From positions 20,586,635-20,650,634 of the forward strand of contig JAJKFL010000005.1 of NCBI GenBank assembly GCA_021186555.1: 64,000 nucleotides of DNA, in the 5' to 3' direction. The stretch is from Reticulitermes speratus. Lineage: Eukaryota > Arthropoda > Insecta > Blattodea > Rhinotermitidae. This document shows positions 21,996-32,911 of this stretch, piece after piece. Every line of letters begins with the position of its first letter. Position 1 is the stretch's first letter. Position numbers and translations under genes: made by a program. The notes under the pieces are model-generated. The model saw only the letters and a list, made by a program, of their open reading frames with translations. It made no database searches and was not told the DNA's origin.

Positions 21996-22582
21996 ATTCT
22001 GAAATCTAAGCACGAGACTGATTTGTGAGCGAATATAAAAGCACTGGAGTTAATTTCTCACAGATCTAAGAAGGAATGAAGTTTCTGCAATATGAAAAGT
22101 AGTAATGGCGAGGGCAGCAGACGGACAATCCGCGCATTGTGCTGTCTGCCGCCATGTGTGTTGACCCACGTGGCAAGAAGCGAATGGGTGTGCCGCGGAG
22201 AGTCCAACCGTGACCAAGGTCACAGACGGCAATCCGTTAAAGTGATCTCATTTCCAGGAGTCGTGTGCAGCAAGCAGCGGAAATTATTAGTCTAGTATCG
22301 TGTTCTTTATAGGAGAAACTCTGTAATTTATAACGCGCTGTCGTCTTCCCAAGTATGGTTTGTTTATCGAATAGCACTTTAAATATCTCAATGTGAATAC
22401 CCGACCTCTAGTAAACCTACAATCCCGGTTAGTAACGTAGGTCCTGGATATGACGTAATGTCTAATTCGAACGAAAAATCCGAGTAGGTAATTTAGAATA
22501 AGCTTAGGAAACAATCTTCGAGACTCAAGTTTTTTTTTGTGCCTAAGCCTATATTACGTAACTGTCACTAACAGAAGGGGCA
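21996..22582. other. No recognisable feature
   Basis: A+T-rich, with no supported feature. Confidence 0.45.
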
Positions 22583-22682
22583 GTAGTGCGGGTCCCACCT
22601 TTGCGGCACTAGAAGCAGTGCAAATGAATGTGAAGTAGTGCCGCAGAACTGTCCCGAACTACAAAGTACTCCCCCCCCCCCC
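22583..22682. repeat. Short GC-rich inverted repeat plus C-run
   Basis: GTAGTGCGGGTCCC...TGCGGCACTA at 22583-22612 pairs with GTAGTGCCGCA...CCCGAACTAC at 22637-22665, leaving a 24-base loop. Twelve C follow at 22671-22682. It may be a remnant of a foldback element. Confidence 0.5.
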
Positions 22683-23090
22683 AGAGCAGGGAATGATAAC
22701 CTTTTGCATGTTGCATCGTAACAAAACAAAATGTCTGCTTTCCTGAAAAGTTTATTTCTACAATTACGAAAATTTTAGGGTTAATTGAAGTTTATATTTT
22801 TGAGACTTAACATACCAGTCAGCCGATCATTTCTCGCCAAGGGATGAAGCCCATCGATTGAGAAACGCTGCTCTTAAGTGTAAGAAATGCATTTATTACG
22901 ATCTGAAGGTTTGTGTACAGTAAAATGTGGCTGCACTGTGACATATTCCTTCTACACTTGCAAGGGCCGCAAGCATTTCCTTGTCACTTCTCTCCATCCT
23001 TCCTTTTTCAGTGCTCCAGTTTTCCACAGTTGGAGCAAATTATTGCTTTTCGCAATTGTTTTGTGAGCCCACCTAAAATGGTGTGAGAAT
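22683..23090. other. Possible eroded hAT end
   Basis: ATTGAGAAACGCTG at about 22856-22869 resembles a hAT terminus in complement. I could not find a matching left end or an 8-bp duplication, so no element is called. Confidence 0.3.
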
Positions 23091-23099
23091 TTGGCCACT

Positions 23100-23341
23100 G
23101 TTTTTTCCCCATGGCGCAACAGCCCCTAGTGGGCCAGGGCCTCCTCATTGTGGAGGCTTCACGATTATACTCAGACACACCACACATTCGGTAGGACTTC
23201 TCTGGACGAGTGATCAGCCCAACGCAGAGACCTCTACCTGACAAAACACAACATTCACAAGAGACAGACGTCCATGTTCCCGGCGGGATTCGAACCCACA
23301 ATTTCAGCTAGCGATCGGCCGAAGACGCACGGGACCGGCAG
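23100..23341 (-). mobile_element. SINE A copy
   Basis: The body is preserved and the B-box complement GGGATTCGAACCC is intact, but the tRNA head has a small deletion near its start. TTGGCCACT (23091) and TTGGCCGCT (23342) are the target duplication with one change. Confidence 0.88.
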
Positions 23342-23350
23342 TTGGCCGCT

Positions 23351-24744
23351 ACACGTTTCTGAATTTATTGTATCCGAAAACAAGCTGGTTCAGGTTGTCC
23401 TTCCTGCATTGAGAGCACACCGCAACTCACCTTTGATGCCATGTAATGCCATCTTGTGTATTGGTCTGCGATTATCTGGCGAGTGTTATGTGTTATTTTT
23501 AGTACTTGCGTGGTCGGTTAAGTACATGAGACCTCATTGCCCTGCGCTTATACGTAATTAATTCCTGGAATTCAGTCGTAAATCAAGACGTCTGAAGCCA
23601 CAGTGTTCTTTATAACGGAAATTTCTTTTTTCCAACTCAAAAATTAGGTGTCCGTGATTTGTAATTTGTGCTGTTTGTTTTGCCCTGTCATTCTTAACTT
23701 TCTGTGCGTGTGTATTTTTTCTTTTAAATTTTTGCTTCAAGTTGAATATGACAAATGGACTTCATTAGCAAGTTTGTACTCTTTTACACCCGAGTCGTGT
23801 AACTTAAAAATCTCATTTTGGTTATCGAGAATGGTAAGAATGGAAACAAACTTTGAAGATGGAACAAAGACTTAAAAAGTCGGAAGTACTTTTCACACTT
23901 CAAACACGCTATATCCATCACACAGTTCAAGCGGCAGATATAGATTGACGCCGGCAACGATGTTGTCCTTTCCGTGTCTTGACACACCTCTGACACTTCT
24001 GATCGCTGGCCTACGTCAGTCTGCCTTGTGTGATAGTAATGGAAGTTTGTCGGGCAGCCGTGAGTCGGCAGTAGGTTATAATGTCATCCGTAAAATAAGT
24101 TAACATTGGATCGACTGCACTACTACATACGGTTTCACGAAACCAGTTATAAAACCGTACTCTCGCAACAAAGATTGTCATGGCCATGCTTCTAAACGCT
24201 GTTCATGTTAAATAACGTAATTTTGAAATACTATGTTTTCGGTCTCATTTCTTCTCTAACAAAGACCTATTCGAAATTTGTTAATCAGTCCATGTATTGT
24301 TCATTTTGAAGAAACTAAAACTCTGGGAAAGCGAGTTACAAATTTGCTAATAATCTATCTATAGGTTTTTTTCCTTGTATAGTTTTCAACAATAGTACCC
24401 GTGTTACACTGTAATTCATATTAATGAACAAACATTTACATCTCTTACGCGTAATGTGAAACTCAACTGTTTTAAAGTCTTACCGATATGTGTGTGAATG
24501 AGCCTGTAGTTGATATACAATAGTTAAGAGGGGCAATGAATTTACAAGGAAATGAGCCAGACGCAACCAAAACCTGGCCGTTTGAGTGGGTTCCACGTTG
24601 AGTGGGATTTCCTGTCTATGAAGTTCTTTACTTTTTTTCTAATTCTTTTTCTTCACGTTTAGTCAACAGCCATGTTTTTATAAATTTTTGCATGGAAGGA
24701 ATATTTGTACACCATTCAAAATCAACCGGCTTTATGTTACTATG
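23351..24744. other. No recognisable feature
   Basis: A+T-rich with frames up to 75 codons. No domain or repeat end recognised. Confidence 0.45.
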
Positions 24745-25095
24745 GAAAAAAAAATCTTATTTTTTCTGAGAACCGCACAAAAAACATGAATTATCTTTGC
24801 AGGCACAACGTAGAATTTTCGAATGTTAAACCTGGTGGTACATAAAGTAACCATTAGACTTTGAAGCATGTCCAGCCTTTTTTGACAAAGGGCCACAACT
24901 GTTATTGTGGGTTGGTTCGCGGGCCGCACATGTAAAAATCACAATACGTGGTACACTTAACTGTTTCAATTATTGTGTAATTTTATAGTATTTTATAGTA
25001 AATTACAAATGTGGCCATGGGCCGCATAACACAACCTGGCGAGCCGCATGCCGCCCGCGGGCCGAGGGTTAAAAACCAATGCTTTAAAGGGTTAA
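24745..25095 (-). mobile_element. TTAA-type MITE family H, interrupted
   Basis: Read on the minus strand it starts TTAACCC (complement at 25089-25095), passes the break, then continues CAAAGTCTAATGGTTACTTT, ACCACCAGGTTTAACATTCG and GCGGTTCTCAG. The break is caused by the element at 24867-25081. TTAA plus a CCC start suggests the piggyBac superfamily, as an inference. The far end is truncated. Confidence 0.6.
24867..25081. mobile_element. hAT-like MITE nested in family H
   Basis: CTTTGAAG (24859-24866) and CTTTAAAG (25082-25089) are an 8-bp target duplication with one change, as expected for hAT. The right end reads GAGGGTTAAAAACCAATG, resembling hAT termini in complement. The interior is marked by GGGCCGCA words (GCGGGCCGCACATG, CATGGGCCGCATAAC, GCGAGCCGCATGCC). 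The left terminus CATGTCCAGCC mirrors the right only weakly. Confidence 0.65.
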
Positions 25096-25985
25096 TTGCT
25101 AAAGGAAGTTGAGATAACTGATTCGCCATGTACACAAAATCACATCCCTGTTTATGACTGAGAGATGCGGTTGCTTTTCACAAATCTAATGACGTAACAA
25201 GGCAATGAGAAGGGCTGCAAACCCACTTATTTTCATGGTGAGGTGCTGGTGACAGGTAGTGGTGATAACAGTGCAACAGGAACAAACGAAATGGAACCAA
25301 ACAATGTATGCTTGGAACCTATGACACCCACACCCACCTATCGGGTCGTATCCTTTCAGCCCAGCAAGTAGCCTACGTAATGGCTGAATGAGGTGTGTAC
25401 GCGGTTAGGACATAACGAGGTCTTTGTTACAAAATACGGGAAGTTCCGACAGGGTCATGCAACCTTCAGTTTCAATGTCACGTATTATACGTAGAACGGC
25501 GGCAAGCGGCGCTCTTTAGAGAGGTGCGGGGCCCAGGACGAAACAGTCTCTGTGGAGGTTACCTCCAGTTTGTCCAAGTACAAACAAAATAACTGCCAGT
25601 AATCAGTACGTTAATTAGACTCTATTGATGATGCGAACTTGCATATTTATTCAAGAGTATACTCTGATAAACATTTCCAAGTAATGAACTTTTCTGTTCT
25701 TTCTTTTCTCTCTTTCTGGTCTTTAGTTTTATCCGCTGTTATTAATCCATCCAGTCTATTGCGTGAAGATTACAAACTTCGAACTCTTCGTAATATAGTG
25801 TCCGTTTGAGTGCTTGCGGCCAATGGTAGCTTTCTCCGCTTACCTAGCAACATATCTACAATTGTATAAAATCCACTATCACCCTTCTCCAGTTATGAGT
25901 CAAAAAAGTTAACATTTCTTCTGAATATTCTCTTGGGCATTAATTTCCTTTATTTAAATGGGAAAGAGAGATATTCATACGAAAG
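25096..25985. other. No recognisable feature
   Basis: No domain, RNA gene or repeat recognised. Confidence 0.45.
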
Positions 25986-26063
25986 GGCTGGATTAATCTG
26001 GCTCAGGATAGGGAAGAGTGGCACCCCCTTGTAGAAAAGGAAACGAACCTTCGGGTTCCGTGA
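25986..26063 (+). pseudogene. LINE carboxyl-terminal remnant
   Basis: One frame reads W-I-N-L-A-Q-D-R-E-E-W-H-P-L-V-E-K, then E-T-N-L-R-V-P before TGA. This is the extreme carboxyl end of the LINE family also seen at 7775. Only the last 24 or so codons and a little 3' sequence survive. Confidence 0.7.
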
Positions 26064-26888
26064 AACACGGGTAAATAGTAGTAAGACTATTGGTTTCTCA
26101 AGAAGGACTCTACTTCATGCAGTTATTCAATTAATGAGTTTAAACATTCTTATCAAAAGTAAGAATACTCATTGGAAGGAAGATTAGGCCAGTACAAGAC
26201 CTCTGTTATCGTAGAAATAAAAGCAGACACACTCTCGACCCTAGCGGGGTTAAAATTAAAATTTATTGTTTTAGGTGAAAAATGTGCCTTTTATATTTAA
26301 GTGTTATCGAAATGAACTTAATTCAAACTAGAACATAACGGAATGTATCAAATATTTATGTAATTGTTGGGAATTTATATAAAAACGCTATCAGTTTATA
26401 AGACTATGTATAGTCGAGTAGATGTTTCAGCTAGCATGAAAAGAGACAGGTTTTTGCTGCGAATTGGGTCCAAGCCTTCCAAAGCTTATAGTCCTTGCTC
26501 ATCATCTTTCATTCAGTGCTATTTCAGATGTCCTTCACTGACCATCCAGCAAAGAATGTTTGTTTAGTGTGTTCGGTCCGTGGAATTGTGCGTCGGGGTG
26601 TCTTGTCTAGACATACACAGCCATTCTTCCATTCCAAATTTCTCTTTTTTGGTTATAGATTCAAAAAGTCACAACAAAAGCATGCACTAACAAAGTAGTA
26701 CTTTGTTATCTGTAGCGGGACGACAAGGTTTGTCCCCTACCAGTTAACTCCATACAGAAGACTCGTTATTGATAATCATCCTGTGGAACCCATACTCTGA
26801 TTACATGAATGAATGAGTGAATGTAGGGGAAATTCGAACAAAATTTTAGAAAGATGTTTATGTTAATCAGTAAATAGTCCAACACAAG
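26064..26888. other. No recognisable feature
   Basis: Frames up to 67 codons only. Nothing recognised. Confidence 0.45.
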
Positions 26889-27090
26889 TTTGATTATCTA
26901 TTTAACTGCAGGTGATCGACAATCTGCTACATGTTTCGACCTTTCTTGCGGCCATCTTCAGGCCGTGTTTTTACAAGGAAAAATTTATACGGGTTTCACT
27001 GGTGTGTGCATGCGGAGATTGAGATCTCAGTCGTTTATATACCGATTCTCTACCGCCTGCAATAGAGAAATAAATAATCAAAGTTATGTT
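26889..27090 (-). repeat. Foldback repeat with hammerhead-like motif
   Basis: TTTGATTATCTATTT...TGCAGG at the left mirrors TTTGATTATTTATTT...TGCAGG from the right. Inside, the minus strand reads CTGAAGAT, helix GGCC with GGTC, then GAAACATGTAGC (26926-26964). Box and GAAAC are kept, but the four-base spacer before GTA is shortened. Confidence 0.5.
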
Positions 27091-28079
27091 TGACTATCTG
27101 TTGACTAATTTATCTCATAGACAAAGGGATGAAAACCATACTTATGTTTAAAGTTCTGATACATTTTAAAACTTTGCAGACCAGTTGTAAGTGTGGGACC
27201 CCATGTGAACAGAATTACTAGAGGAGTGATAGTGGAGACGTAACAACTCCAGGAAGGTGTGCATTTGGTCGTAGCATGCGATTTGTTTCTGTTACCTCAC
27301 TACAGACTGTACCGGCAGTTATCTTAATAGGGTACCTCCAAACTACATGTCACAGTTGTTACTGATATGTCGCCCTGACGCCAAACAATGAATAAATTAA
27401 CATCTTATAGAGTTTGACTTCTTTACAAAGCAGAGGACGTGTTTATTATGTCCGTATGGTTCAATTTGTTTACTGCGTGATTAAACCTTTATATCCTGGT
27501 TGTAACTCCTCGTGTCAACTGCTGTAACATTCAGAAGCCCTACGTTTTGTCACAGTTTATTTATGTGTTTCGTATGATTCTTATAATATACAGAGATATT
27601 TCCCTAAACAGAATTATCCAGTTGATCTTTGTAAAGGAGAAGGTATGAACTGCATTTTTATATGTAATTCAAATATATGTCTGGATCGACTCCGGAGCCC
27701 ATTCGGCCTCCTATACAGTGCATACCACATAATGTTGCTGCGGCGTGATTCAGGCCAGTAACGAAGGATAAGAACACGTAGAACCGTATTTCAGCGCTTC
27801 CATAAGTATTCATGGCGTGCTGCTTGATTACATAACGAACTCAATTGTTTTGGGAACAAATATTAATATTTTATTTGCAGACAGTTAACTGGTGCTAAAG
27901 CAAATAGGGACACGTTGGAGAGAGCTTTTTATCATGTAAATCTGAGGTCACTTATTAAAAAGTATTATTAGCTAATTACATGCTTATTGTTCAACCAATA
28001 TATTGTACTTTGTAACTGTATGGCTTTTAACTAACTGCATAGGACTAAGTCTTTGACAAGCTGATACACTCAGGTGATC
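27091..28079. other. No recognisable feature
   Basis: A+T-rich DNA without recognised features. Confidence 0.45.
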
Positions 28080-28230
28080 AACAAATTTCCTTTGCTTGCT
28101 GGAGCTCAAAGATTCTTTGCCGTGTCCTGAGCCATGCTAATCCAAATCACACTTCCCAAACTGTTTCTTCAAGATCTGTTTTAATTTGTTTTTCCCACAT
28201 AAGCTTAGGTCTCCCAAATTGTCTTTTTCC
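28080..28230 (-). repeat. Possible LINE 3' untranslated remnant
   Basis: GTGTCCTGAGCCATGCTAATCCA resembles TATCCTGAGCCATATCAATCC in the better defined LINE at 58059-58535. The match is short and the copy old. Confidence 0.35.
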
Positions 28231-28645
28231 CTCACGTGTTGGATGGAAAGATATTGTGTTAGCGCACGTTCTGCTCATTTCGTCCTCAGTAATATAAGCA
28301 CGTATACTAACGAAACTGTGCACAACTTTACGTCATTCATAAAGTTTCCGATTACACAGGGTTTGACCTGAACTTTCAACATAGGAAAGATGCAATTTAG
28401 TAAAGTTTTTATTATCTTCCGTTGCTCAAAACATGTCACTAAAACGTTGCATCGCTTTTGTATTTTCGTCCTACATAGAAAACAGTAGATACTATAATAT
28501 TTACAAACCTTATAATATGTTATTAAACCCCCTGTACTGGAAGCAACACATCGTGCAGTAATGTTACTTGGGTTGAGAGAAGTGTATGATTAAGATACAG
28601 ATTTGTTCGAACTGCAGGATGTTACACTAGGTTTGTGTGTCTTGC
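28231..28645. other. No recognisable feature
   Basis: Nothing recognised. Confidence 0.45.
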
Positions 28646-28649
28646 AAGA

Positions 28650-28830
28650 ATGTAATAAACAAAGAAATAGGTAGGTAAATACATAATAGATAAATAAGTA
28701 AATGGAAAGGAAAATATATAAATGAACAAAGAAGAGACAGGAAGGAAGAAAGATGGAACGAAGAGACACAGAAAGGTGGAAGTTGATATGAAAGGAAAAC
28801 AGACATGGAAAAATGGGAAACAAAGCAAAA
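28650..28830. repeat. Purine-rich tract
   Basis: The plus strand is almost all A and G, with AAAT/GGAA/AAGA words and few pyrimidines. It creates long hydrophobic minus-strand frames (28590-28949), which are composition artefacts and not genes. Confidence 0.6.
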
Positions 28831-28954
28831 AAGAAGTAATGATCATCATGTGCAGATATAAAAACCTTTATATGCCGCTCGTCAATTGAAGTATTAATAA
28901 ACTCTTCCCGCATTTCGCCTAAGCTCGTTGCTGTGACGAGTGTTATCACTACTC

Positions 28955-28959
28955 CATTG

Positions 28960-28992
<33 letters not shown>

Positions 28993-29018
28993 ATGGTGGT
29001 AGTAGTGGTGGTAGTATT
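28955..29018. repeat. GGT/AGT trinucleotide microsatellite
   Basis: An impure run of GGT, AGT and ATG triplets with about eight AGT in a row. No other structure. Confidence 0.9.
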
Positions 29019-29529
29019 CTGCTTAATAGCCGCAGATTAAGAAGCGCACTACTCGGATTTTGCCCAGTGGCCAGCATCCTATTGGGTACGATGTGCAATG
29101 TGACAATAAGCTGAAGCTTCCCCTGTGCTGGTTGCAGTTCTATTCCTCTCAAGTCCTCAGAGTCAAGTAGCCCAGCGCATTTGTGGCTAGCAAAGTTACT
29201 TTCACTACCGCATTTCCTGTGAATAGAAGAGCTAGCAACGGGAGGGAAATATAATTGGAAGACGAAGTTAGATGGAGGGTTAGCGTAGTCCCATCCCTGT
29301 GACTACTTTCTCTAATCTCAGTATGTATACCATTAATCTGATGGTCTGCTGATAGTAGTAATAGAAGGGGCAGGTAAAAAAGGCGAGTTCATATCTATGA
29401 ACTTGAAAACTTCCATGTTTTGATATGAGGCTGTCAAACGTGGTCCTTCGGTGAGGTACATAATACAGATTATCTGATAGCGCGCTTGACACACAAGATG
29501 AAGTTACTTGTAACAGATATTGAAATAAT
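29019..29529. other. No recognisable feature
   Basis: Nothing recognised. Confidence 0.45.
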
Positions 29530-29880
29530 ACATTTTAGACGCGTTCGCAAAATTGCGAAAAAACGACTATTAGCTTCATCAAATGTGTCTGTCTGTCTGT
29601 TTGTCTGCCTGCCTGTCCTTCTGTCCTCGGCACTGGACGAATTTTCATAAAATTCGATATTTGATCATTTTTCGAAAATTTGCCGAGAAAAGTCACGTTT
29701 GATTAAAATCTGACAAGTATAACAGGTACTTTAAATGAAAGCGTATGTACTTTTATGATAACATCTTACTGAAGTCTTCTTAGAATAAGAAATGTTCCAG
29801 ACCAAAGTTGTAGGGAAAATCAGAACAAACATTTTATGTTCAGTAACTTTTTTCCGAAGACCGTGCCGTTTATGAGATAA
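29530..29880 (+). repeat. Repeat family K, long copy
   Basis: CGCAAAATTGCGAAAAAACG and GACTATTAGCTTCATC begin it, followed by CTGTCTGTC words and GCACTGGACGAATTTTC. The downstream part shares GTAGGGAAAATCAGAAC and ATGAGATAATGTGG-like words with the 46262 copy. It shows that K is at least 350 bp long. Confidence 0.7.
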
Positions 29881-30309
29881 TGTGGAAAAATATGACTATT
29901 TCTCACAGAGTGTATTCTGTATTTCACATGATCCTCACGATAAGCAGCCAATTAACCGGTTGGTCCTCATAATGGAAACACATCGTGTTTTCTGTGACAT
30001 AGGAACTGCTATTTTGAAGGTGATTTACGTTAACTTCATGCTTAAAACTTTAATGCGATGTTATGGAGGTTCTGATTGCGGAAACTTGTGGCTTCCAAGT
30101 TGCAAGTTTGGACAAGCCTGATAGAGATAGACCTTTAACTGAAATGAGACTTTTCTTCGGGGTAAAAGGAGGTGCATCACCTGTAATTCCGAATGCGGTG
30201 CAGAGGGCGTGTCGTGGTTCAGCTGACACGGAGCATCCTCAGCGCTCTGGAGATGCTATGCCATCCAGCGGGGCGATTCTTCTGGTGGTTTTAGTGATGT
30301 AGTTTTCAT
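29881..30309. other. Unassigned sequence before a mariner 3' end
   Basis: Frames of 79 codons at 29882 and 30063 show no recognisable domain. Part of this may be eroded transposase sequence, but I cannot read it as such. Confidence 0.35.
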
Positions 30310-30584
30310 CGGGATCCGCTAATGAAAGTTTTGCTTAGTAAAATGGATGTAAGGTTCCGCTTGACATTTGACAACGTAGAGGAGATCCAGGCCGAATCGC
30401 AGAAGGTACTCAAGACGCTGACACAAAAGGACTTCCAGGACAGCTTCCGATCGTGGCAGAAACGTTGGGAACGTTGTGTACGCTCCCAAGGGGACTACCT
30501 TGAAGGGGACGGTGACGATTAGGAATTTGAGTGTGTCTGCTTTTTTGTTCTGATACATTTCGGGAACTTTTGAATAGCACCTCG
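30310..30584 (+). pseudogene. Mariner transposase carboxyl end with 3' terminus
   Basis: The frame 30322-30522 contains V-E-E-I-Q-A-E-S-Q-K-V-L, T-Q-K-D-F-Q-D-S-F and W-Q-K-R-W-E-R-C-V. It ends Q-G-D-Y-L-E-G-D-G, the conserved carboxyl end of mariner transposases. About 60 bp after the stop, TTCGGGAACTTTTGAATAGC and ACCTCG precede TA at 30585-30586, as at a mariner 3' inverted repeat. The catalytic residues and the 5' end are missing. The nearby 31794 element belongs to a different mariner lineage. Confidence 0.8.
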
Positions 30585-30586
30585 TA

Positions 30587-31667
30587 GATCTGTGTCTCTC
30601 TCTTCATCCATTTCTGGGTTTCTGATTAACCTCGCAGTGTGTCTGTAGCACACTCAAAATGTCCACGCAGATTTGGAAAGTCTGTATTACCTTTAGTAAT
30701 TCACTAATTAAAGGAGTAATGTTGGCAACAGCATCTTGAAGATCAAGAGGAAGAGGCCTTGAAACTTAAAAGCTCACGATGATGACTAATGACGTTTTCA
30801 TAGCCGAATCAACTACACTGCTTGTCTTGTAGTATCGACAAATATGTTAATGTCCAAATGTCCAAAATAAACCCGAAGCTTAAACAATTTAAGCGTACAT
30901 TTTAAAGTTACGTTATGGACGACATTACAGCTATAGCCCTGTCGCCCAACCCCGTTTAAGAAGAAAGAGTGCACCACAAATTAACGGTCATGATAAAGCA
31001 TCTGAATCTTCCGAAGTCGCGGCATTCAGTTGTGTGTAAATGAATACTGAGTGGTTCTTGGTCTTACAACCAAAGGATGATGCAGAATGTTGAATTTAAA
31101 AAAAATGCGGAAAGAAACTGCTGTGTTGTGTTTCAAGTACGCCGTATTCCGTAATTTTTTTGAGAGGGACTGAAAAAATCACGAATGACATCGTTCAGGA
31201 AAGCCGGCCTGTCTGCTTATCAGTGAACATTACCAGAAATCTCCCTTCTTTAGACACGATGTTCTGTAATTTGCTATTGCCAGTGGAAAGATTTTGAAAT
31301 ATATAAACACCTTCCATATTCACAAAGGACTTTGTACTATTTAGGTGTTAGGATATCTCTGATAGAAAGAAGTGTGGTGTTTGTTATTACGCGACGCTGT
31401 CACTTGTTAAGATTACATACCTGTAACTGGAATTGAAGATGTCCCATAGGTGTAATAAGTGCTAGACCATAATCCACTAAGTACCATTAAATTACACGTC
31501 TCATCCTTTTCAGGTTTTATTATGCGTGTCACATGCCAATCGCCTAATCTTTAGTGTGATCAGATGAGAGTGTACAGTTCTAATTGAGTTATTACGTCTC
31601 ATAGCTAGTTTCTGGTATGAGATGTTAATGAAGCGCAAATTTTGCGCGAAGCAGAGGCATCTTTAAC
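30587..31667. other. No recognisable feature
   Basis: Nothing recognised on either strand. Confidence 0.45.
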
Positions 31668-31793
31668 GCTTTGAAGACTGGCGTTTATCTGAATTCTATA
31701 CAAAACTTCAGTTCCTACCTCGCAGAGAACACAGTCTGCGTCCATTATAAAGGAAAAATGATTAATTACCTTTAAGGAAACAGTCGGTATTTA
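31668..31793 (+). repeat. Repeat family L, interrupted by a mariner element
   Basis: CAGTTCCTACCTCGCAGAGA and ACACAGTCTGCGTCC match GAGCTCCTACCTCACTGAGA and ACAAATTCTGTTTCTGC at 63818. The word TCGGTATTTA before the insertion matches TCGATATTTA in that copy, and TTTTGAGAA after it matches TGTGAGAAA. Confidence 0.55.
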
Positions 31794-32383
31794 CAGGGCA
31801 TACACAAAAGAATGGTGCGGTTTCAAAAGTGAATAAAAAATTTATGTCTAACATTACACGGGCACAACATACACCGTCAGCGGCGGCAACTGTCCAAGTT
31901 TCTCATGCGCTACCAGCAGTTCGCTTCTCATGCTTACTGCGTGGCCGCGGGGCCAGTTTCAAAGATGGCGTTGCAGCAGGAGAAGGCTTTCTGTGTGCTC
32001 TGTTTTGAGGTGTCCAGATCTGTGATTACAGTGCAGCGTGAGTTTCGTGCACGGTTTAAGATGTGCGATTTCTTTCTTTGGGGGTTCGTTAAAGACAGCG
32101 TTTATGTACCACCATTGCCCACGTCCATCCATGAAATTCGTGATCGGATAACGCATGCACTGCAGGCCATTACAGCGGACATGCTACACCGGGTCTGGGA
32201 TGAGTTTGATTACCGTGTGGATGTGTGTCGTGTGACCCAGGGTGCACACATTGAAGGATTGTAATTACCAAATGAGAAACTTGGACAGTTTCCGCCGCTG
32301 ACGGTGTATGTTGTGCCCGTGTGAGGTGAGAAATAAATTTGTATTCACTTTTGAAACCGCACCATTCTTTTGTGTATGCCCTG
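31794..32383 (+). mobile_element. Mariner-type internal-deletion derivative, intact ends
   Basis: The terminal inverted repeats are about 110 bp and almost identical: CAGGGCATACACAAAAG, GCGGTTTCAAAAGTGAAT and ACACCGTCAGCGGCGG occur at both ends in mirror order. TA flanks it at 31792-31793 and 32384-32385. The 590-bp interior keeps one uninterrupted ORF joining the two ends of the transposase. High similarity of the ends suggests recent activity by comparison with the 9238 pseudogene. Confidence 0.9.
31965..32264 (+). CDS. Fusion ORF: transposase amino end joined to carboxyl end
   Basis: A frame of 99 codons from ATG at 31965 (an upstream ATG at 31905 in the same frame would add 20). Residues 1-31 (A-L-Q-Q-E-K-A-F-C-V-L-C-F-E-V, then V-Q-R-E-F-R-A-R-F) are the start of the DUF4817-like DNA-binding region of a mariner-type transposase. 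At about residue 32 it passes directly to C-D-F-F-L-W-G-F-V-K-D-S-V-Y-V, the block after the last catalytic acid, and then runs to the natural end. The catalytic core and part of the helix-turn-helix are deleted with the frame kept. The product could at most bind DNA or other subunits. Whether it is made is unknown. Confidence 0.65.
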   Translation: MALQQEKAFCVLCFEVSRSVITVQREFRARFKMCDFFLWGFVKDSVYVPPLPTSIHEIRDRITHALQAITADMLHRVWDEFDYRVDVCRVTQGAHIEGL

Positions 32384-32385
32384 TA

Positions 32386-32911
32386 TTTTGAGAATTACAT
32401 GGAGCACATAAATACAATATATGACAAAGGCAGTTTCTTCATATTACAACAGGTGCTACCTAAAGTTGTCATTGGGCGTTAAACGGTTAATATTTAACGG
32501 AACACAAATACGAGTGTAATCCGAGAAAAGGAAAAAAGTCAACCAATATTGTCCTTGTGCCTGGTTACAGCTAAATTACTTTCTGAAAACTTGAACAGCG
32601 GTTAAAATCTTTAACTGAGTATTCGTTTGTTTTTGGATATAAATTAATATTAATGAATCTTAATGACACAACCTAAACACCGCTTTACAAAACCGATAAA
32701 AATGCTTACTTAGCTCTCCAACATTCAGAGATGATTATGAAGAAAACAAAACTTCTTTAAAGAAATTTTCCAGCTGCTGTTATTTATACATTACGTACAA
32801 AAATATTACTAATACACGTATTATTTTCCTGATATCTACGGCTCCCCGTACATTCACAGGTATCATCCTCTTCTTTTAGGGATTTTCACTGTGTTTTATT
32901 TCGACTTGAAA
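32386..32911. other. No recognisable feature
   Basis: The first bases continue family L. The rest is A+T-rich and unassigned. Confidence 0.4.

Noticed and set aside
28590-28949. 119-codon hydrophobic minus-strand frame
   Set aside because: It covers a purine-rich tract whose complement reads as Phe, Leu, Ser and Pro. Composition explains it.
29882-30302. Mariner transposase amino part before 30310
   Set aside because: I looked for the helix-turn-helix and D-E-x-x-F blocks in all frames and could not read them.
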